NCBI GenBank assembly: GCA_002415855.1
Contig: DIAS01000115.1
Span: 7,453 to 69,002, forward strand
DNA from: Bacteroidales bacterium UBA5072
GTDB lineage: Bacteria > Bacteroidota > Bacteroidia > Bacteroidales > UBA10428
Length of the DNA stretch: 61,550 nucleotides
Reading direction: 5' to 3'
Made by a program: the position numbers and the translations under genes. The notes beneath the pieces were generated by a model, which searched no databases, was not told the origin of the DNA, and was given only the letters and a program-made list of their open reading frames with translations. Below, piece after piece: positions 36,735 through 45,557 of the stretch (its first letter is position 1; every line of letters starts with the position of its first letter).

Positions 36735-37574
36735 TCAATTTTTAAAATAAGCATGTCCTTTTTTTTGATATTTTGAAGCCGGCGGGCCCAATATGGTTTC
36801 ATGCATTCCCATGATCAGACATCCGGAATCATAAAGGTTTTGATGAAACAAATCAAAAACCCGGCATTGCAGGTTGTAATTGAAATAAATAATCACATTC
36901 CTGCAAAGGATCAGGTCAAACTTTACATACAACGTGTTGTTATCTGTTACCAAATCGTGTTTTTTAAACACAGGTTTTTCTCTGAGAAAGGGCAACATTT
37001 TGATGGTATCGTTGGCTTTATCCAGCGAAAAATATTTTTCGTAAGGTACATCATTGTATTCTTCATAATTGTATGGATTCTCCTTGATCACCTTGTCAAA
37101 ATTGTCCAGATAGGACAGATTGAACCGATATTTGTATTCTCCCTGCTTGGCGGTATCCATGACATCGGTATTGATATCGGTTGCGTACACTTTGGCCCTG
37201 TCGAGCAGATCAAGTTCATTCAGCAGGATCAGCATGGAATATACTTCCTGACCGGTAGAACAGCCTGCGTGCCATATATTGATGACGGAATTATTTTTAA
37301 AGCGCGGAAGGACCGTGAAACGCATGGTTTGCCAGACCTGGGGATCACGAAAAAGTTCGGTTGTATTAACGGTTATTTCTTTTACAATTGTCTCAACAAA
37401 CTCGGGATCACTTTTTATGCGTGATACAAGTGAGGTGATCGTCATGGAATGATCTGTAAGAACCTTCAGAATCCTTCTCTTCAGCGATTTTTCAGAATAC
37501 TGGCTGAAGTCATATTTGGATGAATTCTTTAGGGCAAAAACAAAAAGTTGATAATCCTGATCCGTCACCGTCAT
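36735..37574 (-). CDS. cheR: CheR-type protein-glutamate O-methyltransferase
   Basis: 279 residues. The N-terminal CheR domain contains YSEKSLKRRILKVL and TVNTTELFRDPQVW. The SAM-binding motifs are intact: HAGCSTGQEVYSML, KVYATDINTDVMD and FDLILCRNVIIYFN. It should methylate glutamates on a receptor-like coiled coil. It is the first gene of the minus-strand operon; the next gene starts 53 bp downstream. Its presence without cheA, cheW or a classical receptor points to a non-chemotactic role. Confidence 0.88.
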   Translation of the reverse strand: MTVTDQDYQLFVFALKNSSKYDFSQYSEKSLKRRILKVLTDHSMTITSLVSRIKSDPEFVETIVKEITVNTTELFRDPQVWQTMRFTVLPRFKNNSVINIWHAGCSTGQEVYSMLILLNELDLLDRAKVYATDINTDVMDTAKQGEYKYRFNLSYLDNFDKVIKENPYNYEEYNDVPYEKYFSLDKANDTIKMLPFLREKPVFKKHDLVTDNNTLYVKFDLILCRNVIIYFNYNLQCRVFDLFHQNLYDSGCLIMGMHETILGPPASKYQKKGHAYFKN

Positions 37575-37771
37575 TTTAACTCGCCCGATTAGTGCAATTC
37601 ACGTGCATTACGTATGATCAATTGCGTTTTTATCTAATAAAGTCAGCTGATAATTCAGGTAGTTGTTTACCTAAAATATCCGGCTGGCTATATCTGTCTA
37701 CCAATATTTCTATCGGGGGGTTTCATTTTTAACGAAAAATATTTTATTTTTAGATGAAAATAAACAGGGTT

Positions 37772-38389
37772 ATGGAACTTAAAGCAGCAATAGAAGCCCG
37801 AACAAGTGTAAGGGTCTTCAGTGATGAGCAGGTCAGCCTCGACGATGTCAAGGAAATGGTCAGGCTGGCTGGTCTGGCGCCAAGTGTGAACAACTTTCAG
37901 CCCTGGAGGTATATCGCGATTTTAAACAAGGATCTTCTCAATCGGATGGCAGAGGTTGTTACTGATAAAATTGAGAATTTGCCATCTTCAAAATCCATAG
38001 CAGCAAGTAATGTCAAAAAGCAGGTTACCTGGTTTTCCACTTTTTTCAAAGATGCTCCGGTAGTGCTTGTTCTGATTACCAAGCCCTATGAAACAGTGCT
38101 GGAAAGTGCAGTGGAACTCACCCATGATCAGATTAACCTGTTGAGAAACCATCCGGATATTCAAAGTGCAGGAGCAAGCATTCAGAACATCCTCCTGGCT
38201 GCCGTTGATATGGGATATGGCGCTTGTTGGCTTAGCGGAGCCATGTTCGCACGGGAGGAGATAGAGGAAATGCTTAAAATAAAGGCCCCTGAAAAGGTAC
38301 TGGCTTTTGTTGTGATCGGTAAGCCCCGGTCTGAGCACAAACCCAAAATCAAACCTAACCTTGCCGAATCGATGGAAATCATTGCTTAA
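37772..38389 (+). CDS. nitroreductase family protein
   Basis: 205 residues from MELKAAIEARTSVRVFSDEQ; an ATG 18 bp upstream (37754) is also possible. It has the flavin-dependent nitroreductase fold: RTSVRVF near the start binds FMN phosphate, APSVNNFQPWRYIAI follows, and DMGYGACWLSGAMFAREEIEEML is the conserved C-terminal region. It uses NAD(P)H and FMN to reduce nitro or quinone-like compounds; the substrate is unknown. It is divergent from the cheR operon with a 180-200 bp shared upstream region in which I see no strong promoter match. Confidence 0.88.
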   Translation: MELKAAIEARTSVRVFSDEQVSLDDVKEMVRLAGLAPSVNNFQPWRYIAILNKDLLNRMAEVVTDKIENLPSSKSIAASNVKKQVTWFSTFFKDAPVVLVLITKPYETVLESAVELTHDQINLLRNHPDIQSAGASIQNILLAAVDMGYGACWLSGAMFAREEIEEMLKIKAPEKVLAFVVIGKPRSEHKPKIKPNLAESMEIIA

Positions 38390-38431
38390 CTGATTTAAAT
38401 GTCTGTTTGTAAATTTTTATCTCAATTTATT

Positions 38432-39121
38432 ATGAAACGAATTCTACTAAGCTGCATGACATGCAGTATCATTTTTGTCGGTATCCGGGCACAGGAATGC
38501 CCACTGTATTACCCCGATCTGAAGGATGCTCAGCTGGAGTATAAACAGTATGACAAGAAGGGAGGTCTTACAGGATCAAGCAAACAGGTGATCACCGATA
38601 TCAAGAGAACATCCGGGTCAGTTGAAATCAGTGTTGCCGTTGAGAGTTTTGATGCCAAAGGTAAGAGTCTTGGCTCCGCAAACTTAAGCGCACGCTGTGA
38701 AGGAGGTGTTTATTATATTGACATGAAGAACTTCCTGAACCAGGAAAGCATGGAGTCCTATAAGGATATGGAAATGACGGTCACAGGTGGCAGCCTGGAA
38801 ATGCCATCCTCCATGAAAGCAGGGGATCTGCTCAAGAGCGGTGATATGAAAATGTCCTTCTCAAGTGGCGGAATGACTGTAATGAACATTACCATCAATG
38901 TATCAAACAGGAAGGTTGAAGCTGTTGAAAATCTTACTACTCCGGCAGGGACTTTCGAGTGCTACAAGATCTCATCCGATGTGGCCATGAAAATGATGAT
39001 GAATATGAAAACAAAGAGCGTGGAATGGTATTCCAAGGGGGTGGGTCTGGTAAAAAGCGAAACATACAGCACCGATGGAAAGTTAATGGGATCCAATGTG
39101 TTGACAGCACTTAAAAAATAA
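38432..39121 (+). CDS. TapB-like (DUF3108-like) secreted protein
   Basis: 229 residues from the ATG at 38432 (MKRILLSCMTCSIIFVGIRAQ, a signal peptide); the longer frame from 38399 would precede it with unlikely residues. The mature protein is beta-rich with LEYKQYDKKGGLTGSSKQVI, VENLTTPAGTFECYKISSDV and VEWYSKGVGLVKSETYSTDG, the pattern of TapB/DUF3108-type periplasmic proteins. No enzymatic motif. It follows the nitroreductase gene by about 40 bp on the same strand; a functional link is not evident. Confidence 0.72.
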   Translation: MKRILLSCMTCSIIFVGIRAQECPLYYPDLKDAQLEYKQYDKKGGLTGSSKQVITDIKRTSGSVEISVAVESFDAKGKSLGSANLSARCEGGVYYIDMKNFLNQESMESYKDMEMTVTGGSLEMPSSMKAGDLLKSGDMKMSFSSGGMTVMNITINVSNRKVEAVENLTTPAGTFECYKISSDVAMKMMMNMKTKSVEWYSKGVGLVKSETYSTDGKLMGSNVLTALKK

Positions 39122-39201
39122 CTTCCTGGAAGAGAATTGGTTAATCACCACTCTTCGATTTTCATCATTTCATCAAGTACCGTTCCGTGTTGGTGTAAAT
39201 A

Positions 39202-40986
39202 ATGCTGATTCCGCGTTGGTTCTGTCGTATATACAGACAGAAACCAACCATTGGAATCATGTTAAGGACTTCAGTAAATACCACCTTAGGCGCCCAAATC
39301 ACGAACCCTGGCACAACCTTATTCGTTCCCCTTTTCAGCAGACATCTTCCCAGGCATATCCTGACATTTCTGCTGCTGGCAATGATCCTGCTGATCAGCA
39401 CAAGTTATGTGCAAAGTCCAAAAATCCTGAACAAATCGGGATTGGAATTCTTTACACCGGCATCGGCTGATTCTCTGCGCGAGTACCTGTCGGATCTGTC
39501 AGTTTCTGAAACTCCGGTGGTTCATGGCGATGAATCCCGTGTATTTGATAATGTGCGTAAGTTTTATCAGCTGAATGATTACAAACCGGTTTGGACGCAT
39601 TCACGGGGAGTAAGCAAAAGGGCATCCCAGCTTCTCGGCTTGATTGAGCATGCCAGAGAATATGGTCTTGAGCCAGCGCATTATCACCTGGCGGCAATTC
39701 AGGAATTAAATCAGCAACTGGGCCTGCAGATCCCGGAAGGTGTCCGGTATTTGCTGGGAGCTGAATTTGAAATCCTGATGACTGATGCAGCGATCAGTTT
39801 AATGACCAATCTGCATAAAGGCTATACCCCTTTTGACACAACCCTGTATCTCCGGGACTGGTATGTGCAACTGCCAACTGTCCTGCTTCAGGGATTCAAA
39901 CAGGAAAACATCCGCGGGAAAATACTTTCACTTCAGCCTGAATTTGTTGAATATGTGCAGCTACAGCAGGCCACAGAAAAGTTTATTAGGTCGGGTCAGC
40001 TGACTGACCAATGGACGGAATTTTCATATCCTGTCAAGGATACCGTTGCTCTCCGCAGGAGCGTTAAAAAGGTCCTGATCGCACTGGGCTATCTTGGGAA
40101 GAACAGTCATGAAAGCGATTTTGACAAGGCATTGATGCAGTTTCAATACTACCACGGCCTTGAGCCTGACGGGAGATGCGGGATGAATACACTGGATGCC
40201 CTGGGACAAAGCACACTCTTCAAATACCGGAAGCTGGCGCTGAATCTCGACAGGCTCCGCAAACTGGATATTCAGGAACCTACATCGTTGTATGTGAATA
40301 TTCCATCCTATCAGTTAAGAATTTTCAAAGAGAACAATTGTGTGGATACCTTCCGGGTCATTGTCGGGCAACCCGCCTCTCCCACACCGCTGCTCGAAGG
40401 AGTCATGAAGACAATTATTGCCAATCCGGTATGGTATGTACCCAAAAGCATTACGATGAATGAAATCCTGCCCAAAATCAAGTCGGATACCGGCTATCTT
40501 AAAAGAAACGGATTCAGAATCCTGGACGGCAATTACAGGACCGTCAGTGAAACATCCATCAATATGGCTGAAGTATCACCGGAGAATTTCAACTATACAA
40601 TACGACAAAACAGGGGCTCAGATAATTCCCTCGGACAGGTCAAGTTTGTTTTTACCAATCCTTATTCAGTTTATCTCCATGATACTCCTTCGAAGAGTCT
40701 GTTTTCCAAGGATATACGGGCTTTCTCACATGGCTGTATCAGGGTGGAGCATCCTGAAATGCTTGCTGAATATATCATTCACGAAATAAACGGGGAGAAA
40801 ACAGATATAACTGACATGATCCGGAAGGGCAGACACTATGAAATCGACATTACCGCCAGCCTCCCCATTTATATCCGTTACATTACCTGCGAAGCAGACA
40901 AGGATGGGAATCTGTTCTTTTACAAGGACATTTATGGTTATGACAGGAAGGAACTCGAAAAGTTCATCCTTCAGATGGGAGTTTAA
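39202..40986 (+). CDS. YcbB-type L,D-transpeptidase
   Basis: 594 residues (or 575 if started at 39259). An N-terminal membrane anchor (ILTFLLLAMILLISTSYV) is followed by a helical scaffold domain (about 95-300), a peptidoglycan-binding-like segment (ALGYLGKNSHESDFDKALMQFQ; GRCGMNTLDAL) and a YkuD catalytic domain (about 360-540) with YSVYLHDTPSKSLF and the active-site motif AFSHGCIRVEHPE (His and Cys). It makes 3-3 cross-links in peptidoglycan or attaches proteins to it. Its stop overlaps the stop of the convergent transpeptidase gene by 4 bp. The exact start is uncertain. Confidence 0.87.
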   Translation: MLIPRWFCRIYRQKPTIGIMLRTSVNTTLGAQITNPGTTLFVPLFSRHLPRHILTFLLLAMILLISTSYVQSPKILNKSGLEFFTPASADSLREYLSDLSVSETPVVHGDESRVFDNVRKFYQLNDYKPVWTHSRGVSKRASQLLGLIEHAREYGLEPAHYHLAAIQELNQQLGLQIPEGVRYLLGAEFEILMTDAAISLMTNLHKGYTPFDTTLYLRDWYVQLPTVLLQGFKQENIRGKILSLQPEFVEYVQLQQATEKFIRSGQLTDQWTEFSYPVKDTVALRRSVKKVLIALGYLGKNSHESDFDKALMQFQYYHGLEPDGRCGMNTLDALGQSTLFKYRKLALNLDRLRKLDIQEPTSLYVNIPSYQLRIFKENNCVDTFRVIVGQPASPTPLLEGVMKTIIANPVWYVPKSITMNEILPKIKSDTGYLKRNGFRILDGNYRTVSETSINMAEVSPENFNYTIRQNRGSDNSLGQVKFVFTNPYSVYLHDTPSKSLFSKDIRAFSHGCIRVEHPEMLAEYIIHEINGEKTDITDMIRKGRHYEIDITASLPIYIRYITCEADKDGNLFFYKDIYGYDRKELEKFILQMGV

Positions 40987-41726
40987 AGGACAGGTTTACC
41001 GGCCTGGTAGCTGGAATAAGAACTCAGTATGTGAGAGCTGCTGAGATAAACATCATCCGGGTAATAGCTGAAAAGAACGGATCCCTCCATGATAAGGTTG
41101 ATTATTTTGGCATTCACCTGTGGAGGAAGGGCGGGACATCCGAAGCTACGGCCCAGCCGGCCATATTGTTCCACGTACTTATGCGTTACATATTGTGCCC
41201 CGTGAACAACTATCGACCTGATCCGGGCCTGATCGTTATATCCTGTGTCCACACCAGTCAACATCATTGAGTAACCTTGTCCGCCCTGATACGGCTGCCC
41301 GGTAATATAAAACCCGATTGCACTCTGATGTGATTGCATTTTATTTGAAAACCTGCTGGCATAGAGTTCCCCGGAATTACGGCCATGTGCAACAAGCGTT
41401 TTGCAGATCACTTTGTTTTGCCTGAGGTTTATCACGAAAAAACGGTCTTCCGAAGAAGGCAGGCTGTAATCAATAATGGTGATCAGACTGTCTTTGATAA
41501 CAAGTCCCTTGGCACACAATGATCTGAACCCGAGCATGCCGACGTAAAATGCGTTGCAATTCAGGTCAGGTTCATGCAGTGATTCATAAATCCGGCCAAG
41601 TGCATCTGTAAAATCGGTTTCACCGGAAGAAAGATCGTGACCAGGCTGATCGGACCAAGGCCCCGGATGAATCAGGGACGTGACAAGCAATAAAATAAAA
41701 GTGAGTGAAAAGGTCTTAACAGACAT
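40983..41726 (-). CDS. murein L,D-transpeptidase catalytic-domain family protein
   Basis: 247 residues with a signal peptide (SLTFILLLVTSLIHP). The catalytic domain contains RSIVVHGAQYVTHKY and GRLGRSFGCPALPP, the His and Cys of the YkuD-like family that is shorter than YcbB enzymes (PF13645 type). It is exported and probably acts on peptidoglycan peptides. It is oriented towards the larger transpeptidase with a 4-bp overlap of stop regions, so the two could interfere transcriptionally. Confidence 0.85.
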   Translation of the reverse strand: MSVKTFSLTFILLLVTSLIHPGPWSDQPGHDLSSGETDFTDALGRIYESLHEPDLNCNAFYVGMLGFRSLCAKGLVIKDSLITIIDYSLPSSEDRFFVINLRQNKVICKTLVAHGRNSGELYASRFSNKMQSHQSAIGFYITGQPYQGGQGYSMMLTGVDTGYNDQARIRSIVVHGAQYVTHKYVEQYGRLGRSFGCPALPPQVNAKIINLIMEGSVLFSYYPDDVYLSSSHILSSYSSYQAGKPVL

Positions 41727-41836
41727 GCCGGTTATAAAGTAGTTGAACGTTCTAAAAATAAGAATTTCCGGTAAGAAAATCTATTTACTGGCATAAAAAT
41801 TGCCACGGTCTGTTTGAAATCCTAAAACATCCGGCA

Positions 41837-43381
41837 ATGAAATCCTCATATATTGCACTGATGATGATACTATCATCTATTCCGGCATTCGCCGGATTTG
41901 GAGAAGGGCCGCCCATCAGATGGGGTAAGGTTTCTCCGGCTGAATTCAGCGTAATGCCGCAGGACAAGGATTCAGCTGCCCCTGCGATAGTACTTTGTGA
42001 TTTTGGGGATATCAAGGTCACAAACCGTACCTTTTATACAAGGCACATCCGTCTTAAGATTCTTAAGCCAGACGGACTGAAGTACGCTTCTGTGGAAATT
42101 CCTTACCAGACTAATAACAGGCATGATGATTTTATTAAGCTGAAGGCCAGGACCCTGGTAATGGAGCATGGTAAGATCGTCACCTATCAGGTTGCAAGCA
42201 GCGCGATCGAAGATATTAAAATCAACGACCGTTGGAATAAAATAAAATTCACTTTTCCAAATGTTCAGCCTGGCGCTATCATTGAGTATCTTTATGAAGT
42301 AGCCTCCCTTGATTTCGAGAAGCTGGACACATGGTATTTTCAGCACGAAATACCCGTGATCTGGAGCGAAATAAGATTTGAGGTTCCGGATCCTTATGTA
42401 TACCTGGTAACCTATGAGAGCAACAGAGCATTATTGCCTGACGAGGAAATGGCCTTTGGCAGGAAACTACAATGGCTCTATGATACAAAGCCCCGTCCAA
42501 GGCGAACAGTTCTGGCCAAAAGCAGTTACCTGTTATATGCCACTGCAGAAAACAGATATAAAGTCTGGGCAATGAACAACACGAAGAAGAAAATAGTGAT
42601 GAGAAATATACCCGGATTATCAGCAGGAACGGGATCCCAACCCGTAACTTCCTCCTATCCCCAGGTAAGGTTTAATCTGTTCGAATCTTCGGGTAATCTT
42701 CCCTGGTCCTTCAAACCGCTGGTACTCACAACGCATAAGGATTATGAAAACAGGGGGGAATGGAACCTTATGCACGACAGAACTGCCATACCGGGATATG
42801 TTCACTTCAGGCTCGATACCTGGTCGGAATTTAATGCGGCACTGCTTAACCATGACCGATTTGGCATGTACCTGACAAAAAATGCCGGAAGTAAACAACT
42901 CATCGATAATATCTGCGATAACAGCAATGACCGTGTGGTAAAACTGGAGGCGGTATTTGAATATGTCCGGAACAATTACCGGTGGAATGGAGCCTTTACC
43001 TTATATGCCGACCAGGATTTTGAAGACTTCATGCAAAAGAAAACTGGTTCTTCATCAGAAATCAACCTGGTGCTGGTGAACCTTCTAAGACAGGCCGGGA
43101 TAAGTGCCTGGCCTTTGATTATCAGAACGGTGGACAACGGTCCGCCCGAAAAGATGTATCCTGTAAAAGGGCAATTCAATCATGTTATTGCGGTCGCCGA
43201 GATTGCCGGTGTACAAATACTTCTCGATACTGTGAGCGGTACCGATGACATGACCCGGTTACATAAGCTTGATATTGGAACGCAAGGCTGGATCGTACGC
43301 GAAGATGATCCGGGCTGGATAGATATTTTTTCAGGAGCTGGGGTGAAGGAGGATGATGAGGGGACGGGATTCTCACTGTAG
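41837..43381 (+). CDS. DUF3857/transglutaminase-like exported protein
   Basis: 514 residues with a signal peptide (IALMMILSSIPAFAGFG). It has a DUF3857 domain (about 60-225; IVLCDFGDIKV, FTFPNVQPGAIIEYLYEV) and then a transglutaminase-like domain (about 350-470; VFEYVRNNYRWNG, GSSSEINLVLVNLLRQAGI, FNHVIAVAE). The usual catalytic Cys position is occupied by Ser in GSSSEINL, as in several Bacteroidota members, so it may be non-enzymatic. It lacks the extra C-terminal beta domain of the longer (roughly 600-residue or more) homologues, ending soon after DPGWIDIF. Confidence 0.8.
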   Translation: MKSSYIALMMILSSIPAFAGFGEGPPIRWGKVSPAEFSVMPQDKDSAAPAIVLCDFGDIKVTNRTFYTRHIRLKILKPDGLKYASVEIPYQTNNRHDDFIKLKARTLVMEHGKIVTYQVASSAIEDIKINDRWNKIKFTFPNVQPGAIIEYLYEVASLDFEKLDTWYFQHEIPVIWSEIRFEVPDPYVYLVTYESNRALLPDEEMAFGRKLQWLYDTKPRPRRTVLAKSSYLLYATAENRYKVWAMNNTKKKIVMRNIPGLSAGTGSQPVTSSYPQVRFNLFESSGNLPWSFKPLVLTTHKDYENRGEWNLMHDRTAIPGYVHFRLDTWSEFNAALLNHDRFGMYLTKNAGSKQLIDNICDNSNDRVVKLEAVFEYVRNNYRWNGAFTLYADQDFEDFMQKKTGSSSEINLVLVNLLRQAGISAWPLIIRTVDNGPPEKMYPVKGQFNHVIAVAEIAGVQILLDTVSGTDDMTRLHKLDIGTQGWIVREDDPGWIDIFSGAGVKEDDEGTGFSL

Positions 43382-43414
43382 CAAAGACCAAAAGGGTGAT
43401 CTTGCCTGTTGTCA

Positions 43415-44098
43415 TCACTCCTCACTGATAACAGTGGGGGCCCAGATTCTTATGTTATCAATGCTTCCCGGGCTGGAGAAAGATCCAAAGCCAACGGATC
43501 CCATAACCAATTCGTAGTCCTTGGTCTGAAGCACAGGTACTTTCATATTATCCAGAAAGACAAGGATGGTTCGTTTGACAATATTGCGTTCCAGGCGGAC
43601 TTTTTGCCATTTGCCGGTCTTCCAGATGACGGGTTGTAAATCTTTGGAGACAAGCAGTTTCGGCACCGAATCTTTTACCAGGTATGTCCCGTGACCCGGT
43701 CGGTTTCCCTGGTTTGTAAGCTGTATATAATAATATGTGGATTTGTCCTTCAGGCCAAGGAACAGGCAAATTTCACCCAGGCCGCTGGTATCCGGTACCG
43801 GCATAACATCAGCCTCAAGAATGAAATCGCCGTAAACCTGGTTGCCCAGAATGGCCATATTAAGCGGCAGGACAGACGAGCCGGCATGTTCGGGTGAACC
43901 TGCGAAATGCAGATAGAAGTTGCTTCCCGCCTGGAAAATACCCCATGAATCGGGATTATCGACCTTAAAATCGGCAAGCGCTTTGCCGGTACTGAAGATC
44001 TGCTGGTATTGCATGATATATCCCTCGGGTACCTGCTGGGCTATACAGGCGGGAAGGCTCAGGATAAGGGCAAGCAGGATTGTGAAACGGATTTTCAT
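43415..44098 (-). CDS. LamG/concanavalin-like lipoprotein
   Basis: 227 residues from the ATG at 44098 (MKIRFTILLALILSLPACIAQQ; lipobox LPAC); the frame extends to 44125, but the internal ATG gives a cleaner signal peptide. The body has the jelly-roll pattern of LamG/3-keto-disaccharide-hydrolase-like (DUF1080) domains: YGDFILEADVMPVPD, YYYIQLTNQGN, WQKVRLERNIVKRTILVFLD and GSVGFGSFSSPGSIDNIRIW. It probably binds carbohydrate on the periplasmic or surface side. It is monocistronic. Confidence 0.7.
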   Translation of the reverse strand: MKIRFTILLALILSLPACIAQQVPEGYIMQYQQIFSTGKALADFKVDNPDSWGIFQAGSNFYLHFAGSPEHAGSSVLPLNMAILGNQVYGDFILEADVMPVPDTSGLGEICLFLGLKDKSTYYYIQLTNQGNRPGHGTYLVKDSVPKLLVSKDLQPVIWKTGKWQKVRLERNIVKRTILVFLDNMKVPVLQTKDYELVMGSVGFGSFSSPGSIDNIRIWAPTVISEE

Positions 44099-44158
44099 GG
44101 GCATGCAAGTGTTAATGTACTGCAAAAATAGGATAAAAAAAGTAGGATCCCATGGGGG

Positions 44159-45430
44159 TCAAACCAGGTCAAATCCGATATCGGGACGGAAGTACTTTTT
44201 GTCAAAATCAATGAGGGCGGCGTTCTTATAGCTCATTTCAAGGGCTTCATTCATGGTGCTGCCAAAGGAACTTACTGCAATCACCCTGCCTCCGTTTGTG
44301 GTAACCTGGCTGTTATCGTTTTTTGTGCCTGCATGGAACACCAGGCTGTCAGCAACCTTTTCAAGTCCGGTTATGATCTTTCCTTTCTCATAGGTCCCCG
44401 GATAGCCGCCTGAAGCGAGTATCACCGCAGTCACGTGACGATCGTCAATGAGGACAGTCTTTTCTACGAGGTTACCTGAAGCAACACCATCAAGTAAGTC
44501 AACAAGATCGTTCCGGAGCCTGGGCATGATCACCTCCGTTTCAGGATCACCGAGGCGCGCATTATATTCAATTACATAGGGTTCACCATGGCAGTTGATT
44601 AACCCGAAGAAAATGAAGCCTTTGTATACGATATCCTCGATTTGCAGCCCTTTGATGGTGGGAATGATAATCCGGTTTTCTACTTTCTTCATAAAATCCT
44701 GTCCGGCGAAAGGCACAGGCGACACAGCACCCATCCCTCCCGTGTTGGGGCCTGTATCGCCCTTTCCGATCCGTTTGTAATCCTTGGCTTCCGGCAATAT
44801 CTTATAGCTTTTACCATCTGTAATCACAAAAACAGACAGCTCAATGCCGCTGAGAAACTCTTCAATCACCACGGTTTTTCCGGCCTCCCCGAACTTCCCG
44901 CTAAGTATCTGGTGCAATTCTTCCCGGGCCTCAAACAGATCGTTGATGATCAGCACACCCTTGCCTGCGGCCAGACCATCTGCCTTAAGCACATAAGGAG
45001 CCTTAAGTGTTTCGAGAAACCTTACACCTTCGGTTATCCGCGGGAAGGTAACAGATTTGAAGCGGGCTGTGGGTATATGGTGCCGCATCATAAAGCCTTT
45101 TGCGAACTCCTTGCTGCCTTCGAGCATGGCCGCTTTCCCGGAAGGGCCTATTACAGGAATGTTTTGCAGGTCGGTATGGCCGGCAAAATAGTCAACGATC
45201 CCCTTCACCAGGGGGTCTTCAGGACCAACAACCACCATATCGATCCTATTCCGGACCGCGAATTCCCCGATATGGTCGAAGTCATCGGCAGCAATGCTGA
45301 CATTGGTGCCGGCGAGTGCCGTTCCGGCATTACCGGGAGCGATATAGAGATGGGATAAGCGCGGACTTTGGCTGATCTTCCAGGCCAGAGCGTGTTCACG
45401 GCCTCCGGAACCGAGCAAAAGGATGTTCAT
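44159..45430 (-). CDS. purD: phosphoribosylamine-glycine ligase
   Basis: 423 residues, the normal PurD length, from MNILLLGSGGREHALAWKIS at 45430. The open frame continues upstream to 45550 only because the 8-bp tandem repeat there has no stop codons. Motifs: GPEDPLVKGIVD, GPSGKAAMLEGSKEFAK, VLKADGLAAGKGVLI (ATP-grasp), GDTGPNTGGMGAVSP, and NARLGDPETEVIMPRL for metal binding. It makes glycinamide ribonucleotide, the second step of purine synthesis. The gene stands apart from other pur genes here. Confidence 0.95.
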   Translation of the reverse strand: MNILLLGSGGREHALAWKISQSPRLSHLYIAPGNAGTALAGTNVSIAADDFDHIGEFAVRNRIDMVVVGPEDPLVKGIVDYFAGHTDLQNIPVIGPSGKAAMLEGSKEFAKGFMMRHHIPTARFKSVTFPRITEGVRFLETLKAPYVLKADGLAAGKGVLIINDLFEAREELHQILSGKFGEAGKTVVIEEFLSGIELSVFVITDGKSYKILPEAKDYKRIGKGDTGPNTGGMGAVSPVPFAGQDFMKKVENRIIIPTIKGLQIEDIVYKGFIFFGLINCHGEPYVIEYNARLGDPETEVIMPRLRNDLVDLLDGVASGNLVEKTVLIDDRHVTAVILASGGYPGTYEKGKIITGLEKVADSLVFHAGTKNDNSQVTTNGGRVIAVSSFGSTMNEALEMSYKNAALIDFDKKYFRPDIGFDLV

Positions 45431-45447
45431 GCTGTTTAAATTTTGCA

Positions 45448-45455
45448 CAAACATA
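45448..45455 (-). promoter_or_regulatory. predicted -7 box of purD
   Basis: The reverse strand reads TATGTTTG (TAnnTTTG), 17 bp before the purD ATG. No clear -33 element is seen. Confidence 0.4.
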
Positions 45456-45500
45456 GTAAAAAGTAACGAGTGAAGATGAGGGGGAAATATGCCAATATGT

Positions 45501-45540
45501 AAATGTGCAAATGTGCAAATGCACAAATGTGCAAATGTGC
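45501..45540 (+). repeat. five tandem copies of an 8-bp unit (AAATGTGC)
   Basis: Five contiguous 8-mers; the third is AAATGCAC, which makes the centre (GTGCAAATGCAC) a small palindrome. It lies between porP and purD, upstream of the purD promoter. On the reverse strand it is open and falsely extends the purD frame. Confidence 0.8.
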
Positions 45541-45557
45541 AAAAGGGCAAATTGAGA

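Noticed and set aside
36735..37574. Classical chemotaxis cluster
   Set aside because: CheR and CheB are present, but there is no CheA, CheW, CheY or methyl-accepting receptor; the genes sit in a Sia-type operon instead.
45501..45540. CRISPR-like array
   Set aside because: The units are 8 bp with no spacers; this is a simple tandem repeat. No CRISPR array or cas gene was seen anywhere.
45431..45550. N-terminal extension of purD (about 40 residues)
   Set aside because: It is produced by the stop-free 8-bp tandem repeat; the canonical PurD start MNILLLGSGG is at 45430.
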